Source of the DNA: an uncultured Capnocytophaga sp.
GTDB taxonomy: Bacteria > Bacteroidota > Bacteroidia > Flavobacteriales > Flavobacteriaceae
NCBI RefSeq assembly: GCF_937936315.1
Contig: NZ_CALGWU010000023.1
Span: forward strand, 110,359 to 174,358
Length of the DNA: 64,000 nt
Direction: 5' to 3'
The position numbers were made by a program, and so were the translations under genes. This document shows, one piece after another, positions 41,442 to 49,459 of this stretch; position 1 is the first letter of the stretch, and each line of letters begins with the position of its first letter. The notes beneath the pieces are model-generated. The model did no database searches and was not told where the DNA came from. It saw only the letters and a list, made by a program, of their open reading frames with translations.

Positions 41442-43247
41442 TTATTTAAACTCTTTTTCGTGGCGTTTGCGTTCATTTTCATCTAAGTAGATTTTACGCA
41501 AGCGCATATTTTTTGGTGTTACTTCAACGTATTCGTCTTTTTGGATATATTCCAAAGCTTCTTCTAATGAAAACTTAATAGGGGGTGCTAACTTCACTTT
41601 TTCATCAGAACCAGCAGCTCGTACGTTTGTAAGTTTTTTAGTCTTCGTAACATTCACAACGATATCTCCACTACGAGAGTTTTCGCCAATTACTTGTCCT
41701 GTATAGATGTCTTCGCCTGGGAAGATGAAGAATTTACCACGGTCTTGCAATTTATCGAGAGAGTAGGGGATAGCAGTTCCTTGTTCCATAGAGATGAGTG
41801 ACCCATTGATACGCCCTGCGATTTCACCTTTGAAAGGTTGGAATTCCAAGAAACGGTGGTGGATAATCGCCTCACCAGCGGTAGCCGTGAGCAATTGGTT
41901 ACGCAAGCCAATGATACCGCGAGAAGGAATGATGAACTTGATAATCATACGTTCGCCTTTAGGCTCCATACTTAGCATTTCACCTTTACGAAGGGTTACC
42001 AAATCGACAGCTTTACCACTTACGTTCTCAGGTAAATCAATAGTAAGTTCTTCTACAGGTTCACATTTTACGCCATCGATTTCTTTGATAATTACTTGAG
42101 GCTGACCTATTTGTAATTCGTAACCTTCACGGCGCATTGTTTCGATGAGCACTGAGAGGTGTAATACCCCACGACCATAAACAATAAACTTATCGGCACT
42201 ATCGGTAGGTTCTACACGTAAAGCGAGGTTTTTCTCTAATTCGCGTTCCAAACGTTCTTTGATATGGCGAGAGGTTACGAACTTACCATCCTTACCGAAG
42301 AAAGGAGAATCGTTGATAGTGAAGAGCATACTCATTGTAGGTTCATCGATAGCGATAGTAGGAAGTGCTTCGGGATTTTCATAATCGGCGATGGTGTCAC
42401 CAATTTCAAAGCCTTCTAAGCCAGCAATCGCACAAATGTCGCCTGCTTGTACTTCCTCTACTTTTTTACGCCCTAAACCATCAAATAAGTGTAGTTCTTT
42501 AATTTTAGATTTTACAATACTTCCATCACGTTTCACTAATGAAATATTCATACCAGCTTTTAGGATACCACGGTGCAAGCGACCGATAGCGATACGACCT
42601 GTAAAGGTAGAATAATCAAGAGAAGTGATGAGCATTTGCAAGCTACCTTCTTCAATTTGAGGAGCAGGGATGTGCTCTACCACCATATCGAGTAGAGGAG
42701 CGATGCTATCTGTTTTTTTGTGCCAGTCTTCAGACATCCAGTTTTGTTTAGCTGAACCATAGACAGTAGGGAAATCGAGTTGCCAATCTTCGGCACCGAG
42801 TTCAAACATCAGGTCGAATACAGCTTCGTGTACCTCATCAGGTGTACAGTTTTCTTTATCGACTTTGTTGATTACCACAATAGGTTTCAACTTCATTTCG
42901 ATAGCTTTTTGGAGTACAAAGCGCGTTTGAGGCATAGGACCTTCAAAAGCATCTACTAATAGAAGTACGCCATCAGCCATATTGAGGACACGTTCAACCT
43001 CACCACCAAAGTCGGCGTGACCAGGGGTATCAATGATGTTGATTTTGATGTCTTTATAAACAACAGATACGTTTTTAGAGAGGATGGTAATACCGCGTTC
43101 GCGTTCGAGGTCGTTATTATCTAATATCAGTTCGCCTGAATCTTGATTGTCGCGAAAGAGTGCACAATGGTGCAAGATTTTATCAACGAGGGTAGTTTTT
43201 CCGTGGTCAACGTGGGCAATAATAGCTATATTTCTAATAGCGGTCAT
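41442..43247 (-). CDS. typA: GTP-binding protein TypA/BipA
   Basis: A 601-residue translational GTPase related to EF-G that acts on 50S subunit assembly and stress growth. G1 is AHVDHGKTTL (residues 11-20), the switch region holds DLERERGITILSKN, and G3 is IDTPGHADFGGEVER. G4 is VINKVDKENC, followed by a domain II beta barrel, two EF-G-like domains and the TypA-specific C-terminal part. Length is normal. It has a consensus promoter and stands alone. Confidence 0.95.
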   Translation of the reverse strand: MTAIRNIAIIAHVDHGKTTLVDKILHHCALFRDNQDSGELILDNNDLERERGITILSKNVSVVYKDIKINIIDTPGHADFGGEVERVLNMADGVLLLVDAFEGPMPQTRFVLQKAIEMKLKPIVVINKVDKENCTPDEVHEAVFDLMFELGAEDWQLDFPTVYGSAKQNWMSEDWHKKTDSIAPLLDMVVEHIPAPQIEEGSLQMLITSLDYSTFTGRIAIGRLHRGILKAGMNISLVKRDGSIVKSKIKELHLFDGLGRKKVEEVQAGDICAIAGLEGFEIGDTIADYENPEALPTIAIDEPTMSMLFTINDSPFFGKDGKFVTSRHIKERLERELEKNLALRVEPTDSADKFIVYGRGVLHLSVLIETMRREGYELQIGQPQVIIKEIDGVKCEPVEELTIDLPENVSGKAVDLVTLRKGEMLSMEPKGERMIIKFIIPSRGIIGLRNQLLTATAGEAIIHHRFLEFQPFKGEIAGRINGSLISMEQGTAIPYSLDKLQDRGKFFIFPGEDIYTGQVIGENSRSGDIVVNVTKTKKLTNVRAAGSDEKVKLAPPIKFSLEEALEYIQKDEYVEVTPKNMRLRKIYLDENERKRHEKEFK

Positions 43248-43280
43248 AGATATAATTTATATTTTTTAAAATTGAGGGCG

Positions 43281-43311
43281 CAAAGGTACGAATAATTTGT
43301 CAATTAGCAAA
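43281..43311 (-). promoter_or_regulatory. Promoter of typA
   Basis: Minus-strand TTTG (43308-43311), 19 bases, TACCTTTG (43281-43288). Confidence 0.8.
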
Positions 43312-43339
43312 TTTGTGAAATAGCATTTTTTTTAACTAT

Positions 43340-43465
43340 TTAGTGTCCGCAGTTGCAATTAGCGCCTCCAGAACAGCCTTTCTTTTTGTTAAAAAACAAT
43401 TTTTTTACTAAGAAAACAGCTGCTATTGCTACTAAAATATAGGCTATAATTTCTTGTGTTCCCAT
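43340..43465 (-). CDS. FeoB-associated Cys-rich membrane microprotein
   Basis: A 41-residue protein read from the ATG at 43465. It has one membrane helix (about 5-20, IIAYILVAIAAVFLV), a basic Lys-rich patch and a tail KKGCSGGANCNCGH with three cysteines and a final His. This matches the short FeoB-associated Cys-rich membrane proteins, usually encoded beside the ferrous iron transporter feoB. No feoB is in the window. It lies 7 bases after the SIMPL-domain gene on the same strand, so it is probably co-transcribed with it. The short Cys-rich end suggests metal binding. Confidence 0.72.
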   Translation of the reverse strand: MGTQEIIAYILVAIAAVFLVKKLFFNKKKGCSGGANCNCGH

Positions 43466-43472
43466 AGTGAAT

Positions 43473-44150
43473 TTATTTTAAAAGTTCGAATGCTACATTT
43501 ACTTGAGCTTCGATAGCTATTTTACCTACGGCTAAAGTATTATCATTTCCGTTGGCAGGGCTTCCTAAACTCATTTTGCTCATTCTTTCAACGGGTTGTA
43601 TATCGTTGAAATGAGAGTTTACTTCCTTGATTTTGATAGCTTTACCAATATTTTGGTCTAAACTTACCGCATAGAGTAGGGCTTTTTTACGGGCATCATC
43701 GATAGCTGCTACACGGGCTTCTTGCAAGAGTTTTTCTTTGTTTTTTACTCCAAAGCTGATACCATCAATTCGGTTTACTCCTGCATCGAAAATAGCATTC
43801 ATCAAGTTGTCGTACTTGCTGATATCTTCTAATTTGATATTGATATTTTGCACGACACGATATTTATTCAGTTTGTTATAATCGTCTTTATAAAGAGATA
43901 CATAGCTGGTTTGGAAATTCTCCATAGGGAGTTCCTTACTCAAAAGTTGTAATACTTGAGCCACAGCTTCGCCGTTCTTTTGTCGAAGGTTCTTCAAATC
44001 AAGCCCTTCTTTTTCGATACTGATAGAGATATTTACCATATCGGGGGTTGCATATACGATGCCTTCGCCTACAACTTCGACGGTAGGCGTTTGGTTTTGT
44101 GCTATTGCCATTGTTGATATTAGCGAAAATAATACAAAGTAGTGTTTCAT
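43473..44150 (-). CDS. SIMPL-domain (DUF541) periplasmic protein
   Basis: A 225-residue exported protein with a signal peptide ending near MAIAQN. The SIMPL/DUF541 fold begins TPTVEVVGEGIVYATPDMVNISISIEKEG and contains ARVAAIDDARKKALLYAVSLDQNIGKA. Members occur widely in the periplasm (for example E. coli YggE, which affects oxidative stress); the biochemical role is unknown. It precedes the FeoB-associated microprotein gene. A decamer-repeat spacer of 85 bases lies between its start and the end of the upstream HD-hydrolase gene. Confidence 0.87.
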   Translation of the reverse strand: MKHYFVLFSLISTMAIAQNQTPTVEVVGEGIVYATPDMVNISISIEKEGLDLKNLRQKNGEAVAQVLQLLSKELPMENFQTSYVSLYKDDYNKLNKYRVVQNINIKLEDISKYDNLMNAIFDAGVNRIDGISFGVKNKEKLLQEARVAAIDDARKKALLYAVSLDQNIGKAIKIKEVNSHFNDIQPVERMSKMSLGSPANGNDNTLAVGKIAIEAQVNVAFELLK

Positions 44151-44170
44151 ATTTTTTTGATGTTTATTTT

Positions 44171-44219
44171 AGATTTTGAGAATCTCGGAGAGACTTGGAG
44201 AGTCTAGGAGAATCGGATG
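44171..44219. repeat. Five degenerate decamer repeats
   Basis: Units begin at 44171, 44181, 44191, 44201 and 44211. The best ones are AATCTCGGAG, AGACTTGGAG and AGTCTAGGAG, giving consensus ARNCTNGGAG. They fill most of the gap between the HD-hydrolase and SIMPL genes. Confidence 0.8.
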
Positions 44220-44235
44220 TTAATAAGTCTGCCAA

Positions 44236-46287
44236 TTACTCGGGGTATTCGATACGCACGTGGTAGATATTGGTGAGTTTGTTTTTAAATATGCGTTTGA
44301 TAGCTTCAATTTCTTTGAAAGATATATCGGAATTAGCAAATTGATTGTCATCTAATTGTTTTTTGATGATACGATCGACGAACTCATTGAGAGCTTCAAA
44401 AGTAGGGTTTTTAAGACTTTTGGTAGCGGCTTCCACCGAATCAGCCATCATCAGTATAGCTGTTTCTTTGGAGAAAGGAATAGGACCTGGGTAGCGGAAA
44501 TCTTCTTCTTTAGTGCCTTCGGGATTTAGATCTAAGGCTTTGCGATAGAAATAATAGGTAAGACTGCGTCCGTGATGAGTTTTGATGAAATCGATGATGC
44601 GTTTAGGCAGTTTGTTTTTATGAGCGAGTTCGACACCATCGGCAACGTGTTTGATAATCACCTTAGCACTTTGTTCAGGAGTGAGCTGGTCGTGAGGGTT
44701 GAGGCTTGTTTTTTGGTTTTCAGTAAAATAAATAGGATTTTCCATCTTACCTATGTCGTGATATAGTGCTCCTACACGTACCAATAGTGTATTAGCGCCA
44801 ATTTCGGCAGCAGCAGCTTCGGCAAGATTTGCCACCTGCATAGAGTGTTGGAAAGTACCAGGAGCTTTTTCGGAGAGTTGGCGCAAAAGTTTGGTGTTCG
44901 TGTCGGAAAGTTCCAAGAGAGAGACATCGGAAACTAAGCCAAAAGTACGTTCATAGATATAGGTAAAAGGTTGTGAAAATAGGATTCCTATACCATTGAG
45001 AATGAAAAGAGTAAGCAGAGAGATATCGAGCCCTTTGAGAGTCCCTTCGGTAATGGTATGGAAAGCGATATAAATAATTAAATAGGCAGCCGTGATGAGT
45101 CCCGCTGATACAAAACTACTCAATCGGTAGTGCATTCCCTTAGGAGTGAGGATGATAGCCATAGCAGCTACAATTTGTATGAACACAAACTGGAAGCTAT
45201 TGGGCACAATGAAGCCCGTGATGAGTATGGTGCTGATATACACAAAGAGGACAGTACGCAAATCGAAAAACGACTTGAGAATGAGCACCATCATTCCTAC
45301 GGGGACAATATAGATATAATCGGGAAAATAGCGAGAGATGAGTCCGACGAAAAGAATCATCGTGAGCATATTGAGCAAGATAACGCTCAATTTGAGGTTG
45401 CTTTTGTATATCTTCTTTTCGTATATTTTTAAGTATAACACCATTAGTGTCAATACTATAGCTACTAATGTATAATAGCCTGAGAGCGACCAATTATAGT
45501 TATTTTGACTCCACGTTTGAGTCTCATATTCTTCTTTAAGAGATAAGAGAGTGTTTAGTTTTTCACCTTCTACCAATTCACCTTTGGCAATGATAAGTTT
45601 TCCTTTGTTCACCCATCCACGCGTATAGACAATCTCTTTGAGGTTTTGATTTAGGGCTTTTTGGGTAAAATTTTGGTCGATTACAAGATTAGGGGTGAGG
45701 ATATCAAAGAAAAGGTCGTAGTAATTTTTGAGATGTTCGTTGTAAGGAGCTGTATTGAAATAGTTTTTAATAGCATTATTTAGCTGTTGAAGGTATAATA
45801 CGTGAGAGGCTGAGACCTCAATAATTTGGTTGTTTTGCTTGATAATTGCGATTTCGGAAGTTTTGAACACAGGAGGGTTGAGCATTATCCCATTGTGATA
45901 GCTTTCAGTTAAAAATGTTTCAGCTTTGTGGAGTAAAAGCTCTTTTTTGTGTTTAGACAATTGATTGAAATAGCTATTTTTTTTCTGTTCAAACTTCTGT
46001 TTCGCACTTATAAAGGCAGTTGTATCTTGTTTGTAATAAACGGTAGATTGATTGGTAATTTGTTGTTTTTCAGAGTTTATTTGTTGCTCTGTTTTTTTTA
46101 GAGGGAAATCAAAAGGAGCATATAGATTGTCGTGTTGCCAAAGTTCACCCTTGCGAAATTCATATTTAAACTTCGCTTTTTCGGGGAATACTTGCAAGAT
46201 AAGCACTAAGGCGATGACAAAGGCTAAAATCTTGAAAACAAGGGATTTTTTAATAAATACTTTGATATTTTTGAGAGTCATCATCAT
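44236..46287 (-). CDS. 7TM-HD membrane phosphohydrolase, PgpH-like (probable c-di-AMP phosphodiesterase)
   Basis: A 683-residue inner-membrane protein. One N-terminal helix (about 15-32) is followed by an extracytoplasmic domain to about residue 260, seven helices (about 268-450) and a C-terminal HD domain. HD residues are visible in GTFQHSMQVANLAEAAA, VGALYHDIGKMENPIYF and IKTHHGRSLTYYFY. This is the architecture of PgpH, which breaks down cyclic di-AMP in Firmicutes. The nucleotide substrate in Bacteroidota is an inference. Several Met codons at the start are equivalent. Confidence 0.9.
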   Translation of the reverse strand: MMMTLKNIKVFIKKSLVFKILAFVIALVLILQVFPEKAKFKYEFRKGELWQHDNLYAPFDFPLKKTEQQINSEKQQITNQSTVYYKQDTTAFISAKQKFEQKKNSYFNQLSKHKKELLLHKAETFLTESYHNGIMLNPPVFKTSEIAIIKQNNQIIEVSASHVLYLQQLNNAIKNYFNTAPYNEHLKNYYDLFFDILTPNLVIDQNFTQKALNQNLKEIVYTRGWVNKGKLIIAKGELVEGEKLNTLLSLKEEYETQTWSQNNYNWSLSGYYTLVAIVLTLMVLYLKIYEKKIYKSNLKLSVILLNMLTMILFVGLISRYFPDYIYIVPVGMMVLILKSFFDLRTVLFVYISTILITGFIVPNSFQFVFIQIVAAMAIILTPKGMHYRLSSFVSAGLITAAYLIIYIAFHTITEGTLKGLDISLLTLFILNGIGILFSQPFTYIYERTFGLVSDVSLLELSDTNTKLLRQLSEKAPGTFQHSMQVANLAEAAAAEIGANTLLVRVGALYHDIGKMENPIYFTENQKTSLNPHDQLTPEQSAKVIIKHVADGVELAHKNKLPKRIIDFIKTHHGRSLTYYFYRKALDLNPEGTKEEDFRYPGPIPFSKETAILMMADSVEAATKSLKNPTFEALNEFVDRIIKKQLDDNQFANSDISFKEIEAIKRIFKNKLTNIYHVRIEYPE

Positions 46288-46307
46288 TTTCTTCGTTAAA
46301 GTAGAGG

Positions 46308-46315
46308 CAAAAGTA
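46308..46315 (-). promoter_or_regulatory. -7 element TACTTTTG of the HD-hydrolase gene
   Basis: TACTTTTG on the minus strand lies 20 bases before the ATG at 46287. The -33 box is not convincing. Confidence 0.6.
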
Positions 46316-46640
46316 CAAAATAATTAGAAATTACGAATGAAGAGAGAGAATTTTTTTAGGTGATAGCTAATAAGATAAGTAGTATTCAAATATTTTTAGT
46401 TTTACATTATTCTCAATGCTTTGTTCAATTAGTTAAGTATTCATCAATAAGTAAAGTATATATTTTCTTCGTTTATTATTCGTTCTTTCTTCGTTTATTG
46501 TTTGTTATTGGACTTATTGTGGAAAATGCAAGAAAAAGGCGGTTTTGTTATGAATATTACAATTTAAGTAAAAGAAGGTAGTAAATGGTAGCTGAGGAGG
46601 TTAGTAGAGCCATTTCCAATAGTAAGTTGCGATGTAGTTC
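46316..46640. repeat. Intergenic region with a TTCTTCGTTTATT direct repeat
   Basis: No convincing gene is present between the divergent promoters. A 13-base direct repeat occurs at 46465-46477 and 46487-46499, surrounded by decayed TTCGTT units. A 73-codon frame at 46360-46581 has no family resemblance and I do not call it. Confidence 0.5.
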
Positions 46641-46670
46641 TTGGCATTTCAAAAAAAAGTTGTATTTTTG
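46641..46670 (+). promoter_or_regulatory. Promoter of lptD
   Basis: TTG (46641-46643), 19 bases, TATTTTTG (46663-46670). It lies inside the longest possible reading frame and so argues for a start downstream of 46670. Confidence 0.7.
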
Positions 46671-46701
46671 TCGCCTCAATAAAACTATATTCGGAAAAAC
46701 T

Positions 46702-49428
46702 TTGTTACAGTATAAACGTCAACTCACTTTCATTGTCAGCTTATTGGTAGTAAGCTCTTGCTTTTGGTATGCTGAATCATTTGCCTTTAGGACAGCTGGT
46801 TTTAACTATACCTATTCTTGGGCAGTACGCGATACTATTAAAAAAGACACTATAGAACCTAAGAACGATCGTCGTGGGCGACGTATCAAGCCCAAAAAGA
46901 CTTCAGGAAAGGCTAAAGATTCCCTTAAAAACGATACTATTAAGAAACCTAAGAATGCTTTGGAAGACATAGTGAAATACAAGGCTAAAGATAGTATTGT
47001 GTTCAATAGGGTAAAGAATGAAATCATCTTGTACAATGAGACCAATGTACAATATACTGATATTGACATTACAGCGGGCGTAGATGTGATTAATTATGAG
47101 AAAGGAGAGGTATATGCAGGACGTTTGAAAGACAGTTTAGGTGAATACAGTCAGCACCCTGTATTTAAGCAGGGTAGTGATGTGATAGAGCCAGATTCTA
47201 TTCGTTTTAACTATCGTAACCAGAAGGCGATTATCCGCAATGCTTATACCAAGCAAGATGAGAATAATATAAAAGGCGAGATCATAAAGAAGGAGAATGA
47301 CTCTACTTACTTTATGAGAAATGCTATTATCACTACTGCTGAAGACCTTGACGATCCTGATTATTACATCAAAGTACGCAAAGCTAAATTTGTACCTAAG
47401 AAAAAGATTATAGCAGGTTTTAGCAATATGTATATAGTGGATATTCCTACCCCTTTAGCTATTCCGTTTGCTTATTATCCTATGGTGTCAGGACGCTCAT
47501 CTGGACTTATTTTTCCTACTTTTGGTGAGGTGAATAACCGTGGTTATTTCTTACAAAACATAGGTTATTACTTTGTGATTAGTGACAATTTTGATCTTTC
47601 ACTTACAGGTGACTATTATACTAATGGCAGCTATGGTCTTAGGGCTCAATCGGCTTATGTGAAACGATATAAGTATTCAGGAAGTTTTAATCTTTCTTTT
47701 GAAAATAACATCTATAGTATGAAGGGGTTACCCGATTATTCAGGTAGTCGTATGTATAACATACAATGGTCGCATTCCAAAGACGGCAAGGCTAACCCGA
47801 ATTCTAATTTTTCAGCTTCAGTAAACTTATCGAGTAATAGTAGGTATTATCAAGAATCATACAATCAAGTAAATACATCAAACTTTTTGAACAACACGAT
47901 GATGTCGTCTATTTCGTATTCTAAAACATTTCCTGCCTATCCTTCAATTAACTTATCACTATCGGCATCACATTCTCAGAATACAAATACCAAAAGCATT
48001 GATATGACCTTGCCTTCAATGCGTGCAAGTATGGAACGCATTTACCCTTTTGCAAGAGAAGGGCAAGCAAAGAAAGGACTTATTAAGAGTTTGAATTTTC
48101 AATACAGTATGCAAGCTGACAATCGATTTGCAACTTATGACAGCTTATTTTTTAGCAAAAAGATGTTTGATGATGCTAAGAATGGAGTACGACACTCTAT
48201 ACCTATGAGCACAACAGCTAAACTATTTAAGTATGTTACCTTGGGGTTAAATTCTTCTTTGAACGAAACGTGGCAGTTTAAAACAATTCGTCGCAAAGAC
48301 TTTAATAGTACTACGGGAAAGATAGGAGTTGATACACTTAGTGGTTTTGACCGCTTTATGACATACAACCTCGGGGCGAGTCTTGGTACAACTATTTATG
48401 GAACTTTTCGATTTGGTAAAAACTCTAAAATACAAGCAATTCGCCACGTGATGCGACCTTCAGTGAGTTATGGTTATAATCCTTCTTTTGATCAGTATTA
48501 CGATTATTACATTTCGGATGCTTATGGCAATCGTTCACAATACACCCGTTTTGAAGGCGGCATCTATGGTACACCAAGTTTAGGTGAGTCACAATCAATA
48601 GGGTTCTCACTTGCAAATACCTTTGAAGCTAAAGTACGACAAAAAGATAGTACTGATGTAGAGCCTAAAAAGGTAATGCTTTTGAATAGTCTGAACTTCA
48701 GTTCTAATTACAATGTAATTACAAAGCAATTTAGTCCTCTAAATATTACAGGAGGAACTTCATTTTTTAATAATAAACTCGGAGTGAATTTTGGAGCTAC
48801 CTTAAATCCTTATGCAATAGACAACAATGGACGACAAATGGAGAAATGGAATATCAATAATGGAGGTAGTCTCTTTAGGCTTACTAATGCCAATATTTCT
48901 ACTAATTATTCATTCTCAAACAAAGATAAAAAGGATAAAAATAAAGACAAAAATAAACAGACAGGCACTGTTGCTGGAGGACGGACTGATGATCTCTTTG
49001 GTTCTTCTAAACCGCTGAGTGAAGTTCAAGATATGGATAAAAATCGTAAAGAAGACGAAGATAAGGATGAGAAGAAAACTTATTACAAAGCAGTTGTTCC
49101 TTGGGATATAACCCTTGCACACTCTCTTACCTACAGTAATCAAGCACGTGAAAGTAGGATTGCTAATAATTCACTGATGTTCTCTGGAAATGTATCCCTC
49201 ACTCCTAAATGGCAAGTAGGACTTTCTAGTGGTTATGATTTTGTAAATCAAGGATTCACTTACACTCAAGTACGTTTTGAACGCGATTTGAATAGTTTCC
49301 GTATGAGTTTTCAGTTTACTCCTTTTGGTTATCGTAGTTCGTGGTATTTCTTCATTGGTATCAAAGCGTCAATGCTTTCAGATTTGAAGTGGGAGAAAAA
49401 CAAAGAACCAGATCGTACACTAAGATAG
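46702..49428 (+). CDS. lptD: LPS-assembly outer-membrane protein LptD/OstA family
   Basis: A large outer-membrane protein with an N-terminal OstA-like jellyroll (about 95-260, YADIDITAGVDVINYEKGEVYAGR-type repeats) and a long beta-barrel ending in PFGYRSSWYFFIGI. It matches the Bacteroidota LptD family that places lipopolysaccharide in the outer leaflet. The frame is open from 46585, but a promoter occupies 46641-46670. I therefore start at the TTG at 46702, giving about 908 residues and a signal-like LTFIVSLLVVSSCFW segment. The start remains uncertain. A Lys/Asp-rich loop (about 770-835) interrupts the barrel. ligA follows on the same strand. Confidence 0.8.
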   Translation: MLQYKRQLTFIVSLLVVSSCFWYAESFAFRTAGFNYTYSWAVRDTIKKDTIEPKNDRRGRRIKPKKTSGKAKDSLKNDTIKKPKNALEDIVKYKAKDSIVFNRVKNEIILYNETNVQYTDIDITAGVDVINYEKGEVYAGRLKDSLGEYSQHPVFKQGSDVIEPDSIRFNYRNQKAIIRNAYTKQDENNIKGEIIKKENDSTYFMRNAIITTAEDLDDPDYYIKVRKAKFVPKKKIIAGFSNMYIVDIPTPLAIPFAYYPMVSGRSSGLIFPTFGEVNNRGYFLQNIGYYFVISDNFDLSLTGDYYTNGSYGLRAQSAYVKRYKYSGSFNLSFENNIYSMKGLPDYSGSRMYNIQWSHSKDGKANPNSNFSASVNLSSNSRYYQESYNQVNTSNFLNNTMMSSISYSKTFPAYPSINLSLSASHSQNTNTKSIDMTLPSMRASMERIYPFAREGQAKKGLIKSLNFQYSMQADNRFATYDSLFFSKKMFDDAKNGVRHSIPMSTTAKLFKYVTLGLNSSLNETWQFKTIRRKDFNSTTGKIGVDTLSGFDRFMTYNLGASLGTTIYGTFRFGKNSKIQAIRHVMRPSVSYGYNPSFDQYYDYYISDAYGNRSQYTRFEGGIYGTPSLGESQSIGFSLANTFEAKVRQKDSTDVEPKKVMLLNSLNFSSNYNVITKQFSPLNITGGTSFFNNKLGVNFGATLNPYAIDNNGRQMEKWNINNGGSLFRLTNANISTNYSFSNKDKKDKNKDKNKQTGTVAGGRTDDLFGSSKPLSEVQDMDKNRKEDEDKDEKKTYYKAVVPWDITLAHSLTYSNQARESRIANNSLMFSGNVSLTPKWQVGLSSGYDFVNQGFTYTQVRFERDLNSFRMSFQFTPFGYRSSWYFFIGIKASMLSDLKWEKNKEPDRTLR

Positions 49429-49459
49429 GTCTAATATTTTTACCTAAAATCACCTTGTT

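Noticed and set aside
46360..46581. Open frame of 73 codons between the HD-hydrolase and lptD promoters
   Set aside because: Odd composition in a repeat-rich AT gap, no start signal, no family resemblance and promoter sequences nearby on both sides.
48135..49143. Several minus-strand open frames inside lptD
   Set aside because: All lie antisense to the barrel region of LptD and resemble no protein family.
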